Shown here: positions 51,119 to 60,087 of the stretch, piece after piece | Layout of the letters: every line of letters begins with the position of its first letter | Position numbering within the stretch: the first letter of the stretch is position 1 | Source of the DNA: Gemmiger sp. An87 | Lineage (GTDB): Bacteria > Bacillota > Clostridia > Oscillospirales > Ruminococcaceae | Direction: 5' to 3' | DNA length: 64,000 bases | NCBI RefSeq assembly: GCF_002159185.1 | Contig: NZ_NFHD01000013.1 | Span: 1 to 64,000, forward strand | Notes under the pieces: model-generated | The model's database searches: none | What the model was told of the DNA's origin: nothing | Seen by the model: the letters and a program-made list of their open reading frames with translations, nothing else | Made by a program: the position numbers and the translations under genes

Positions 51119-52906
51119 TTATTCTGCAAAGCAGGAGGGTGGAGAATCGGGGTTCTTGGGCAAGGTGATCCGCGCCAGTAGTCGCTGCCCGTCGTAGTTA
51201 AAATATTTCAGCCCGCCCTGATCGCCGAACCGCAGCTTCAGCCGTTCGTTCACATTGCGGATGCCGAAGCCGTGGGTTACCTTCAGCGGTACGTCCTGAT
51301 AATCCAGATAAGCGTTCAGCAGTTCGGCATCCGCACCGCAGCCGGTGTCGGTAACCTCCACGATGTGTATGCCGTGTTCCTCCCGGGCGCTGATCCGGAT
51401 GGTGATGCCCGGCTCCTGCCGGGTGATGCCGTGGCGGATGGAGTTTTCCACCAGCGGCTGCAGGGTGAATTTGGGAATAACCACCTGAGAAATCGGAAGG
51501 CCGGGCAGAATTTCCAGGCGAATGTCCTGCCGGAAACGGAGTACATATACCGCGATGTATTCCCGGATATTATCCAGTTCGGTGCTGATGGTTACCATTC
51601 GGTCCGGCTCGGTGATGCTGTAGCGCATCAGGCTGGCGATGGAATCCACCGTGGCGGCAATGTCGTCCTCCTCCCGCTCCAGTGCCATATAATTCACCGC
51701 ATTCATGGCATTGAGCATGAAGTGAGGATTGATCTGGGCCTGCAGGGCCCGCAGTTCGCTTTCCCGGCGCATGTTTTCCTTGGCGGTAAGCTCCTGAATC
51801 AACACGTTGACCCGGTCGATCAGACTGCCAAAGCTCCGGCTCAGCTGCTGAATCTCCCGCGGGCCGCGGATGGAAGAAGCATCCCACTGCACACCACGGG
51901 GGTCGTGAATGGCTTCGATTTTTTTGGTGAGCTGTACCACGGGGCGCGAGATACTGGCCGACAGGACCAGCGACAATAGAATGCCCAGTACCACAAAGGC
52001 GATGGAACACAGCAGATAAGGCGACATCATGGCCCATACCTGAGTGTTGATGTCCTGATAGGGGGTCAGGAATACCAGCTGCAGGCCCCATTGCAGTTCC
52101 TGTGAGGTGCAAAGATACCGCTCGCCCTCAATCTCCAGCAGAGAGCTGACGGAATTGGGAATCAGCAGGGTCTCGGTGATGGCCAGGTCACTCAGATTGG
52201 GGCTTCGGTATACCTGGGTCCCCTGGTCGTTCAGCAGCAGAAAACCGCTGTGCTGGGTCACCGGAACCAGTGAGAGCAGGTGAGGCAGCTGGGTGATCGG
52301 CAGACTTCCCTGCAGCACGCCCACGCCATCTTGCAGATGCGCGCCGGTGAAAGAGCTGCTCTGCAGCCGGCAGGCAAAGCAAAGCCGGGTCTGGTCCTCG
52401 CTCAGAAAAATGTGCTGGCCGCTGCGGCGGCTCAGCGCGGCCTGGTACCAATCCTCATCGGCAACGGTGGCCCCGCTGAATACCCGGCTCACGTTGGGAA
52501 TGGTGTTGGAGGGCAGAAACAACTGGCTGACCTCCAGCTCCGGGTTCACGAACAGCTCGGTCTTGAAACCGTTGTTCAACAAAAGCGCCTCTGCATTCAG
52601 CTGGTAGGAAAGGCGGCTGTTCAGGTTGAACTTGGTGTTCAGATCCTGCAGCTCATCCTGGCCGATTTCCCGGCTGAGCAGCTCGCCCAGCTGCTGGTCG
52701 CTGGTGTATTGATATACCAGCTGGTCCACGGCTTGGGTGAAGATGCTGCTCAGCCGCACGTTGGCTTCGATCACCGCCTCCTGGGAAGTGATCAGCTGCC
52801 GGGCGATGGAGTACCGGAACAGCAGATAGGTTGCGCCGTTCAGAGTCAGCAGAATGGCCGAGATAATGCAGCAGACAATCAAAAAGGTCCGTTTTTTGAT
52901 GCTCAT
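51119..52906 (-). CDS. YesM-type sensor histidine kinase
   Basis: Membrane kinase of 595 residues. Transmembrane segments lie near 8-30 and 290-312, with a large extracellular Cache-like sensor between. A HAMP domain (SISRPVVQLTKKIEAI) is followed by the His_kinase box LRALQAQINPHFMLNAMNAVNYM, where the phosphorylated His is in NPHF; the usual Leu-Tyr after it is Met-Leu. The HATPase_c part (LVENSIRHGI, DTGCGAD, GFGIRNVNERL) is complete. It overlaps the regulator gene by four bases. Such pairs sense oligosaccharides, often through the solute-binding lipoprotein. Confidence 0.93.
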   Translation of the reverse strand: MSIKKRTFLIVCCIISAILLTLNGATYLLFRYSIARQLITSQEAVIEANVRLSSIFTQAVDQLVYQYTSDQQLGELLSREIGQDELQDLNTKFNLNSRLSYQLNAEALLLNNGFKTELFVNPELEVSQLFLPSNTIPNVSRVFSGATVADEDWYQAALSRRSGQHIFLSEDQTRLCFACRLQSSSFTGAHLQDGVGVLQGSLPITQLPHLLSLVPVTQHSGFLLLNDQGTQVYRSPNLSDLAITETLLIPNSVSSLLEIEGERYLCTSQELQWGLQLVFLTPYQDINTQVWAMMSPYLLCSIAFVVLGILLSLVLSASISRPVVQLTKKIEAIHDPRGVQWDASSIRGPREIQQLSRSFGSLIDRVNVLIQELTAKENMRRESELRALQAQINPHFMLNAMNAVNYMALEREEDDIAATVDSIASLMRYSITEPDRMVTISTELDNIREYIAVYVLRFRQDIRLEILPGLPISQVVIPKFTLQPLVENSIRHGITRQEPGITIRISAREEHGIHIVEVTDTGCGADAELLNAYLDYQDVPLKVTHGFGIRNVNERLKLRFGDQGGLKYFNYDGQRLLARITLPKNPDSPPSCFAE

Positions 52907-53979
52907 GGCGCGGCCTCCCCGCTGGCGGTACTGGGACATCCCGCATACAGATTACGGAACTCGCTGGGGGTCATGCCGGTGTGCTTTTTAAAGAACTTGG
53001 CAAAATAGCGGGGGTCATCGTAGCCGGAAGAGAAGCACACATCCTTGATGGGGATGGAGGCGTCTCGCAAAAGGGCCTGGGCCCGCTCCAGCCGCCGGGC
53101 GGAAAGATAGTTGCTGATGTTCTGACCTGTGGCGTTTTTGAAAACCGTGCTCAGGTACGAGAGGGAAAGGTGCAGTGTATCCGCCAGATTGGAGATGTTA
53201 AAGTTGGAGTCGGAGTAGTTGTCCTGAATGGCCTGCAGGCAATAGGAGACGATGGGGTTTGCATATTCGCTTTTACGGTTTTCCGCGTATTCCATCAGAT
53301 CGTAATACTGAGCGGCCAGGTAGGCCAGGCGTTCCTGCTGGGTGGTAAGCTTCCAGTATTCCTCCATGGCTTTCTGGCGCATGGCATCCAGGCTTGCCCG
53401 ATCCTTGCCCAGCTCCTCCTGATATAAGAAGAGGTAATTCAGCAGCTGGATGCCCAGCACGTCCCGCCGGTCGGAGAGGGAGCGGAACACATCGTTGCTG
53501 ATGAGCAGTTCGCCCATGGCTGCCATATCTCCTTTATGGAGCGCCTGGCTTACCTGAGTGCGCAGGGCTTCGTCGCAGGCGTACCAGGGCGGCACATCCG
53601 CAGTGAGCTCGGCGTTGATTGCTGCCAGCCGTTCCTCCAGGCTGTTCAGCTTTGCCCGGGTGATGGGCTTCAGAATATAATCGGTCACCTGATATTGCAA
53701 GGCCCGTTGAGCGTATTCAAACTCGCCATGGCCGCTGATCAGGATCATGCGGGTGTTCGGGCAATGCTCATATAAATACCGGGCAAGATCCAGACCGTCC
53801 ATACCGGGCATGCGGATGTCGGAAATGACCACATCCGGATGATGCTCCTCCAGCAGGGCTACTGCTTCGTCGCCGCTGGTGGCGCAGCCCATGAGCTGGC
53901 CGTTGAAACGGTCCCAATGCAACATGCGGGAGATTCCGTCCAGGGCCATGCGGTCATCGTCCACAAGAATGATCTTCAT
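52903..53979 (-). CDS. YesN-type AraC family response regulator
   Basis: Response regulator of 358 residues. The receiver domain (1-120) has the acidic triad VDDD and the phosphorylation site D54 in VISDIRMPG. The C-terminal AraC helix-turn-helix pair (about 255-350) contains NISNLADTLHLSLSYLSTVFKNATGQNISNYLSARRLERAQALL and DVCFSSGYDDPRYFAKFFKKHTGMTPSEFRN. The ATG at 53979 follows AAAGGAG. It is divergent from the importer operon. It is the likely reader of the AAAAAAAGTGCAC element found at the importer and fucosidase promoters. Confidence 0.93.
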   Translation of the reverse strand: MKIILVDDDRMALDGISRMLHWDRFNGQLMGCATSGDEAVALLEEHHPDVVISDIRMPGMDGLDLARYLYEHCPNTRMILISGHGEFEYAQRALQYQVTDYILKPITRAKLNSLEERLAAINAELTADVPPWYACDEALRTQVSQALHKGDMAAMGELLISNDVFRSLSDRRDVLGIQLLNYLFLYQEELGKDRASLDAMRQKAMEEYWKLTTQQERLAYLAAQYYDLMEYAENRKSEYANPIVSYCLQAIQDNYSDSNFNISNLADTLHLSLSYLSTVFKNATGQNISNYLSARRLERAQALLRDASIPIKDVCFSSGYDDPRYFAKFFKKHTGMTPSEFRNLYAGCPSTASGEAAP

Positions 53980-54035
53980 AAAACAGGTGCTCCTTTCACA
54001 CAAGAAGGGGAACGAATACAAAAGAACTGTTCTCC

Positions 54036-54044
54036 AGTATAGCA
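54036..54044 (-). promoter_or_regulatory. Extended -10 promoter of the two-component genes
   Basis: On the minus strand TGCTATACT is an extended -10 about 55 bases before the regulator ATG. No good -35 is seen. Confidence 0.45.
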
Positions 54045-54124
54045 CACTTTTTGTCTGTATGGTTGTAGATGTTGCAAAAAAATATATCAGAAAGGAAGCT
54101 TTTCTTGTGGAACCGGCTGTGCCT

Positions 54125-54186
54125 AAAAAAAGTGCACCCCACTTAAAATTAGTATCGTTGTTGGCGAACAGAGGGGCGTTTATAAT
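54125..54186 (+). promoter_or_regulatory. Importer operon promoter with shared upstream element
   Basis: AAAAAAAGTGCAC (54125-54137), 43 bases, then a perfect TATAAT (54181-54186). A partial -35, TTGTTG (54158-54163), stands 17 bases before it. A second A-rich half (AAAATTAGTATC) follows the 13-mer at about 20 bases, as in tandem AraC sites. The start of lplB lies about 40 bases from the expected transcription start. Confidence 0.65.
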
Positions 54187-54232
54187 TAAGGCAGACGGAA
54201 AAACGGCCACCGCGCTGTAAGGAGGAAATGCA

Positions 54233-55186
54233 ATGAAACAATCGGCAAAGTACGCAGGCGGAGCGTACAACAAGGCTGGCTTTTTAAAAACCTTCAAAAA
54301 GAATCTTCCGCTCACGCTGATGGCGCTGCCTGCGCTGATCGTGATGTTCCTGTTCCGATATCTGCCCATGTCCGGCCTGCTGCTGGCCTTCAAGCGATTC
54401 AGTGTTCGTAAGGGCATCTTCGGCAGCGACTGGGTGGGGCTGAATAACTTCCAGTTCCTGTTCCAGACCTCCGATGCCTGGGTCATCACCCGCAACACCA
54501 TCTGCTACAACGTGCTGTTCATCCTGATGGACCTGATCCTGGCAGTGGCCATGGCAATCGGCCTCAGCGAGCTGCTTCGCAAACGGCGGGCAAAGGTTTA
54601 CCAGACCATCTTTATGGCACCTTACTTCCTGTCCTGGGTGGTTGTCTCCTTCATGGCTTTCTCGCTGTTCAGCGTGGACGATGGCCTGTTTAACCACCTT
54701 CTGGCCTATTTCGGCTTCCAGGGTGTGGACTGGTACTCCGAGCCGGGCAAATGGCCCTTCATTCTCACCTTCTTCCAGATCTGGAAGACCATCGGCTACT
54801 CCACGGTCATGTACATCAGCAGCCTGACCGGTATCTCCAACGACTACTACGAGGCAGCCATCATCGACGGCGCAACCAAATGGCAGCAGATCAAGCGGAT
54901 CACGCTGCCCTGCCTGAAGCCCATGATGATCGTACTTACCATCCTGGCCATCGGCCGCATCTTCTACGCGGACTTCGGTTTGTTCTTCCAGCTGCCCCGC
55001 AACTCCGGCCCCCTGTACCCGGCCACACAGGTCATCGACACCTACGTATACCGGGCTCTGAAGGAAACCGGCAACGTGGGCATGGCGGCAGCCGCAAGCC
55101 TGTACCAGTCCATCGTGGGCTTTGTGATGGTAGTGGGCGCCAACCTGGTGGTGCGCCGCATCGAGCCGGACAGCGCCCTCTTCTAA
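54233..55186 (+). CDS. Oligosaccharide ABC importer permease (LplB/YtcM-like)
   Basis: Permease of 317 residues with six membrane segments. The coupling EAA loop is EAAIIDGATKWQQIKRITLPCLKPM (about residues 207-231). FRYLPMSGLLLAFKRF near the start marks the LplB branch of the carbohydrate uptake type-1 permeases. No ATPase gene is present in the locus, so a shared MsmK-like ATPase elsewhere is expected. It is first in the operon, after AGGAGG. Confidence 0.93.
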   Translation: MKQSAKYAGGAYNKAGFLKTFKKNLPLTLMALPALIVMFLFRYLPMSGLLLAFKRFSVRKGIFGSDWVGLNNFQFLFQTSDAWVITRNTICYNVLFILMDLILAVAMAIGLSELLRKRRAKVYQTIFMAPYFLSWVVVSFMAFSLFSVDDGLFNHLLAYFGFQGVDWYSEPGKWPFILTFFQIWKTIGYSTVMYISSLTGISNDYYEAAIIDGATKWQQIKRITLPCLKPMMIVLTILAIGRIFYADFGLFFQLPRNSGPLYPATQVIDTYVYRALKETGNVGMAAAASLYQSIVGFVMVVGANLVVRRIEPDSALF

Positions 55187-55210
55187 CGGTCTAAGGGAGG
55201 AAAGCAACCG

Positions 55211-56143
55211 ATGAAACTTTTTAAAAAAGTACCGGAGATGCCGAGCGATGATCTGTCCATCAACCGCATCTCCCAAAAGACAAATGCAGTACTGAATGTG
55301 GTGTTTCTGCTCTGGTCTCTGGCCTGTGTGCTGCCTCTGGCACTGGTGGTCGTTGTGTCCTTCAGCAGCGAACAAAGCATCTTCCAGAATGGCTACAGCT
55401 TTTTCCCCAGTGAATGGAGCCTGGACGCCTACCGCTTCTTCTTTAAACTGGGCGATCAGCTGATCCGCTCCTACGGCATCACCATTTTCGTGACCGTGGT
55501 GGGCACCCTGTTCAGCCTGGCCATCACCGCCATGTTCGCTTATGTGCTCAGCCGCAGCGACTACGCCTACAACCGGCTGTTCACTCTGCTCATGCTCTTC
55601 ACCATGCTGTTCAACGGCGGCATCGTGGCCACCTACATGGTGAACACCCAGATGCTGGGTCTGGGCGACAGTGTGTGGGCGCTGATTCTTCCCATGTCGC
55701 TGAATGCGTTCTATGTGATCGTGCTCCGCACCTTCTATAAGAGCATCCCGCTGGAGATCATCGAAGCCGCACGCATCGACGGCGCAGGCGAGTTCAAAAC
55801 CTTCTTCAGCATCGTGCTGCCCCTGTCCAAGCCCGGTCTTGCCACCATCGGCATGTTCACCACCATCGCCTACTGGAACGACTGGTTCCTCGGTATGCTG
55901 TACATTGTGGATCAGAAAAAGTACCCGGTGCAGACTTTGCTGTGGAGCATGCAGAACAGCCTGGAATTCATGAAGCAGTCTTCGGCCAACGCCCTGGAAT
56001 ACGCCGAAATGGCAGCCAATGCTCCCACCGACAGCGGCCGTATGGCACTCACCGTTCTGGTGGTGCTGCCCATCCTGCTGGCTTACCCCTTCTTCCAGAA
56101 ATACTTCGTAAAGGGCCTGACCGTGGGCGGCGTAAAGGGCTGA
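55211..56143 (+). CDS. Oligosaccharide ABC importer permease (YtcP/LplC-like)
   Basis: Second permease of 310 residues with six membrane segments and the EAA loop EAARIDGAGEFKTFFSIVLPLSKPG. FFPSEWSLDAYRFFF and the C-terminal FFQKYFVKGLTVGGVKG are hallmarks of the YtcP/LplC subgroup. It forms the channel with the upstream LplB-like subunit and follows it by 24 bases. Confidence 0.93.
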   Translation: MKLFKKVPEMPSDDLSINRISQKTNAVLNVVFLLWSLACVLPLALVVVVSFSSEQSIFQNGYSFFPSEWSLDAYRFFFKLGDQLIRSYGITIFVTVVGTLFSLAITAMFAYVLSRSDYAYNRLFTLLMLFTMLFNGGIVATYMVNTQMLGLGDSVWALILPMSLNAFYVIVLRTFYKSIPLEIIEAARIDGAGEFKTFFSIVLPLSKPGLATIGMFTTIAYWNDWFLGMLYIVDQKKYPVQTLLWSMQNSLEFMKQSSANALEYAEMAANAPTDSGRMALTVLVVLPILLAYPFFQKYFVKGLTVGGVKG

Positions 56144-56226
56144 CAAAATCGCAATAAAATATGGAACGACCGCGTTTTCCAAACAGGAAAGTGCGTTGAT
56201 AGAAACAATTTTCAAGGAGGAATATT

Positions 56227-57771
56227 ATGAAGAACATCTCCAAGCGTGCTGCGGCGCTGGCCATGACCGCAGCCATGACTGCCGGTCTTCTGACCGGCTG
56301 CGGCGGTGCAGGCTCCGCTTCCGGCAGCGCGGCTTCCGGCGGCGATGATGTGACCACCCTGACCTGGTACATGTCCATCAACCCCGTTGCGGCGGATACC
56401 GAAAAGGTGATTGCCAAGCTGAACGAGTACACCCGCGAAAAGATTGGCGTGGAGATTGACTACAAGGTCATCGCCAACCCGGACTACAAGGAGAAGATGC
56501 CCAACCTGATCAACGCAGGCGAGTACTTCGACATCTGCTTCACCTCCAACTGGACCACCGATTACCTGCAGTTTACCGGCAAGGATGCCTTTATGGATAT
56601 CACTGAGCTGCTGCCCCAGTACGCCAAGGAAACCTACGAGTTCATTCCCGAGGCGGTTTGGGATGCCGTTAAGGTAAACGGTTCCATTTACGGTGTGCCC
56701 TCCTATAAGGAGATGGGCTGGCAGGGCGGTATCGTGTACAACAGCGATATGGCTGAAGCCTATGGCATCGACATGAGCACCGTCAAGACCCTGGAGGATT
56801 ACACCAAGGTGCTGGAGGTCGTGGCGGAGAAGTCCAAGGCCGAAGGCAAGAACGTGGTGGGCGTTTCCGGCCTGACCAACGCCTGGCCCATGGCTGCTCC
56901 TTACGAGTCTCTGACCGGCAACCCCAAGCTGCCTGCCGCTGCTGCTGTGCCGGAGTTCGGCAACTTCCAGGATGTGGCCAGCCAGACCGTATTCAACCAG
57001 TACGCCAGCGAAGAGTACATGAACTACTGTCAGACCGTTCGCGGCTGGAACAAGGCTGGTTACCTGGGCGGCGACCCCGTGAACTACGACAGCGACATCG
57101 CCAACCGTGACAACGACTTCAACAATGGCGCGCTGTTCTCCTACTTCATCCAGTACGCTCCCGGCACCTCTGAATCCATGAGCGCTTCCAGCGGCCACGG
57201 CGTTGGCTTCGTTGCTCTGATGGACCCCCTGTTTGAGACCCGCAGCGCCATGGGCGGCCTGCTGGCCATCTCTTCCGCCAGCGAGCACCCCGACAAGGCT
57301 CTGGAGTTCATCAACCTGCTGAACACCGATGAATACGTGGGCACCCTGATCCGCCACGGCATCGAGGGCGAGCATTACACCGCAGTGGGCGACAACCAGG
57401 TGGACAAGACCATGGGCGGCACCCTGACCGACAACGGCTACGACTACACCTACGGCTGGCAGTTCGGCACTCCCTTCAACCAGAAGTGGGACATCAGCTA
57501 CCCCGATAACATCGAGCAGCTGTTCCAGGAGTACAACGACTCCGCTGTGATCTCTCCCAACAACGGATTCACCTTTGACGCGGTTCCTGTGGAAACTCAG
57601 GTTGCGGCCCTCACCAACGTGATCTCCGAGTACACCCCCTCTCTGGAGACCGGTTCCGTGGACCCCGCTGAGTACATTCCCAAGTTCCTGGAGGCCATGC
57701 AGGCCAACGGTGTGGACGATCTGATGAAAGAGGTCGAGAACCAGCTGACCACCTTCAAGTCCGCAAAATAA
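56227..57771 (+). CDS. Oligosaccharide-binding lipoprotein (LplA-like)
   Basis: Extracellular solute-binding protein of 514 residues. The signal peptide ends in the lipobox LTGC (Cys24), followed by a Gly/Ser linker. The type 1 sugar-binding fold starts at TLTWYMSINPVAADTEKVIAKLNEYT. The C-terminal DUF3502-like part is present, as in LplA proteins. Codon usage is markedly more biased than in its neighbours, suggesting very high expression. A strong terminator follows before the sulfatase. Confidence 0.92.
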   Translation: MKNISKRAAALAMTAAMTAGLLTGCGGAGSASGSAASGGDDVTTLTWYMSINPVAADTEKVIAKLNEYTREKIGVEIDYKVIANPDYKEKMPNLINAGEYFDICFTSNWTTDYLQFTGKDAFMDITELLPQYAKETYEFIPEAVWDAVKVNGSIYGVPSYKEMGWQGGIVYNSDMAEAYGIDMSTVKTLEDYTKVLEVVAEKSKAEGKNVVGVSGLTNAWPMAAPYESLTGNPKLPAAAAVPEFGNFQDVASQTVFNQYASEEYMNYCQTVRGWNKAGYLGGDPVNYDSDIANRDNDFNNGALFSYFIQYAPGTSESMSASSGHGVGFVALMDPLFETRSAMGGLLAISSASEHPDKALEFINLLNTDEYVGTLIRHGIEGEHYTAVGDNQVDKTMGGTLTDNGYDYTYGWQFGTPFNQKWDISYPDNIEQLFQEYNDSAVISPNNGFTFDAVPVETQVAALTNVISEYTPSLETGSVDPAEYIPKFLEAMQANGVDDLMKEVENQLTTFKSAK

Positions 57772-57825
57772 ACATGTTTGCATCCGGGCTGGCGAGGCAC
57801 AGCCGAGCCAGCGCACGCAGAGAAA

Positions 57826-57865
57826 AGGCCGGCAGCCCCGAAGCAGGGGCTGCCGGCTTCTTTTT
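57826..57865 (+). terminator. Intra-operon terminator between importer and catabolic genes
   Basis: GCCGGCAGCCCC (57828-57839) pairs with GGGGCTGCCGGC (57846-57857), followed by TTCTTTTT. It ends 18 bases before the sulfatase ATG, so most transcription from the importer promoter would stop here. Confidence 0.85.
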
Positions 57866-57883
57866 GAAATGAGGCAGAATTTC

Positions 57884-59341
57884 ATGAAAAAAAGACCCAA
57901 TCTTCTGTTTGTTCTCACCGATGACCAGGGCGCCTGGGCCATGCACTGCGCAGGCAATGCGGATATCCAAACTCCCAATCTGGACCGGCTGGCCGCCCAG
58001 GGCACCCGGTTCGACAACTTCTTCTGCGCCTCCCCGGTGTGCAGCCCGGCCCGCGCTTCCATCCTCACCGGCCGCATCCCTTCCCAGCACGGCGTGCACG
58101 ACTGGATTCGCAGCGGCAGCCTGGATAAAAAGGCCCTGGGCGAGCATGCGGATCACCCCTATTTTGCCAGCGAGGATGTGCCCATCCAGTATCTGCAGGG
58201 GATCACCACCTATCCGGATTTGCTGGCACAGAACGGCTACACCTGTGCACTGGCGGGTAAGTGGCATCTGGGCGACAGCATGCAGCCCCAGCATGGCTTC
58301 TCCCATTGGTACACCATCGGCCGGGGCGGCTGCCTTTACAATCAGGCGGACGTGATCGAGGATGGGAAACTGCATTTTGAAAGCCGCTACATCACCGACC
58401 TGATCACCGAGCACGCGCTGGATTACCTGGACGCCTTCGCCGGGCAGGAAAACCCCTTCTATGTGAGCGTGCATTACACCGCACCTCACGATCCCTGGGA
58501 TGAGGACCAGCACCCGGCGGAGTACATCGATCTGTATCGGGATTGTGAATTCACCGCAACGCCGGATGAACCTCTTCATCCGAACCGCATTCCCACCGCT
58601 CCCGGCGGTACCGGCGAGGAGCGCAAGCGGCTGCTGCGGGGCTACTACGCGGCAGTAAGCGCCATGGACGCCGGTGTGGGCCGTCTTTTGGATAAGCTGG
58701 ACCAGCTGGGCATCGCGGAGGACACCCTGGTGATCTTCACCGCCGACAACGGCATGAACATGGGCCATCACGGCATCTGGGGCAAGGGCAACGGCACCTT
58801 CCCGTTCAACCTGTTCGATACGGCCGTGAAGGTTCCCTTCATTGCCCGCTGGCCGGGCCATATCCTGGCGGACCGGGTGACCCCCAGTATGTGCAGCCAT
58901 TACGATATCATCCAGACCCTGAACGAACTGCTGGATCTGGGCGCGCAGCTTCCGGAGGATCTGCCGGGCCACAGCTTTGCCAACGTGCTGGAACAGGGCG
59001 AGGATACCGACAACCATGTGGTGATTCTGGACGAGTACGGCAACAGCCGGATGATCCGCAATCAGGAATGGAAATACGTCCACCGGTATCCCTATGGCCC
59101 CCACGAGCTGTATCACCTGACCACGGACCCGGGCGAGAAGGAAAACCTGGTGGACAACCCGGAATACGCTCCCATCCGGGAGCAGCTGCTGAGCCAGTTG
59201 CAGAACTGGTACTACACCTACGCAGACCCGGCCATGGACGGCAGCAGGGAAGCGGTGACCGGCTTCGGCCAGATGCGCCGCCCCGGCATCTACTCTGAGG
59301 GCAAGCCGGTTTACGAGAGCAGCCCCAAATATCAGAAATAA
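57884..59341 (+). CDS. Cytoplasmic formylglycine-type sulfatase
   Basis: Type I sulfatase of 485 residues hydrolysing sulfate esters. CSPARASILTGR (C53, R57) is the signature with the cysteine converted to formylglycine. D13-D14 (LTDDQG) and later HYTAPHDPW and FTADNGMNMGHHG give the metal and sulfate ligands. There is no signal peptide, so it acts in the cytoplasm and would need an anSME-type radical SAM maturase encoded elsewhere. The ATG at 57884 has GAGG ten bases upstream; ATG 57869 has none. It is likely to desulfate imported sugars, such as sulfo-Gal or sulfo-GlcNAc from mucin; the exact substrate is inference. Confidence 0.9.
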   Translation: MKKRPNLLFVLTDDQGAWAMHCAGNADIQTPNLDRLAAQGTRFDNFFCASPVCSPARASILTGRIPSQHGVHDWIRSGSLDKKALGEHADHPYFASEDVPIQYLQGITTYPDLLAQNGYTCALAGKWHLGDSMQPQHGFSHWYTIGRGGCLYNQADVIEDGKLHFESRYITDLITEHALDYLDAFAGQENPFYVSVHYTAPHDPWDEDQHPAEYIDLYRDCEFTATPDEPLHPNRIPTAPGGTGEERKRLLRGYYAAVSAMDAGVGRLLDKLDQLGIAEDTLVIFTADNGMNMGHHGIWGKGNGTFPFNLFDTAVKVPFIARWPGHILADRVTPSMCSHYDIIQTLNELLDLGAQLPEDLPGHSFANVLEQGEDTDNHVVILDEYGNSRMIRNQEWKYVHRYPYGPHELYHLTTDPGEKENLVDNPEYAPIREQLLSQLQNWYYTYADPAMDGSREAVTGFGQMRRPGIYSEGKPVYESSPKYQK

Positions 59342-59379
59342 CCATCCTATTTATAGAAAGAAGAAACGAGGCAAAAACA

Positions 59380-60069
59380 ATGGAATTGCAGGCTTTGAAA
59401 GAACAGATTTGCGATGTCTGCCACAAGATGTGGCAGCTGGGCTGGGTCGCCGCCAACGACGGCAACGTGTCCGCCCGCCTGGAGGACGGCACCTTCCTGT
59501 GCACCCCCACCGGCATGAGCAAGAGCTTCATCACCCCGGAAAAGCTCATCCGCATCAACGCGAAGGGCGAGGTGCTGGAAGGCGCCGAGGGTCTGCGCCC
59601 CTCCAGCGAGATCAAGATGCATCTGCGCTGCTATGAAAAGCGCCCGGATATCTGGAGCGTGATCCATGCCCATCCTCCCGGTGCCACCGGCTTTGCCGTG
59701 GCCCACAAGGCGATGGATATGTACAACATGATCGAGGACGTGGCGGTGATCGGCAGCGTACCTCTGACCCCTTATGGCACTCCCAGCACCACCGAGGTGC
59801 CGGATGCCATCGAGCCCTATCTGGAAGAGCATGATGTGATGCTGCTGGAGAACCACGGCGCGCTGGCGGTGGGCAGCGACATCATCACCGCCTTCTACCG
59901 GATGGAAAGCCTGGAGCTGTGGGCTAAGATCACCATCAACGCGGTGATTCTGGGTGGCAGCATCGACATCAGCCGGGAGAACATCCAGAAGCTGATCGAC
60001 CTGCGCGGCTTCTATCAGGTCACCGGCCGTCACCCCGGCTACAAGAAATTCGACAACGGCCTGCGCTGA
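59380..60069 (+). CDS. fucA: L-fuculose-phosphate aldolase
   Basis: Class II aldolase of 229 residues splitting L-fuculose 1-phosphate to DHAP and L-lactaldehyde. Zinc ligands H96 and H98 are in IHAHPPG, the third His in LLENHGALAVG (about 160), and the catalytic Glu is E77 in PSSEIKMH. The neighbours fucI and a sugar kinase make fuculose phosphate the probable substrate rather than ribulose or rhamnulose phosphate. It starts 38 bases after the sulfatase stop; AAGAAACGAGG precedes. Confidence 0.92.
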   Translation: MELQALKEQICDVCHKMWQLGWVAANDGNVSARLEDGTFLCTPTGMSKSFITPEKLIRINAKGEVLEGAEGLRPSSEIKMHLRCYEKRPDIWSVIHAHPPGATGFAVAHKAMDMYNMIEDVAVIGSVPLTPYGTPSTTEVPDAIEPYLEEHDVMLLENHGALAVGSDIITAFYRMESLELWAKITINAVILGGSIDISRENIQKLIDLRGFYQVTGRHPGYKKFDNGLR

Positions 60070-60087
60070 CCGGGAAAGGAAACGCCC

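Noticed and set aside
46546-51129. A 1,527-codon open frame on the minus strand opposite the giant surface-protein gene
   Set aside because: It has no recognisable domain and no ribosome binding site. The plus strand reading has a signal peptide, domains and a membrane anchor. Strong codon bias with G or C at the third position leaves the antisense frame free of stops.
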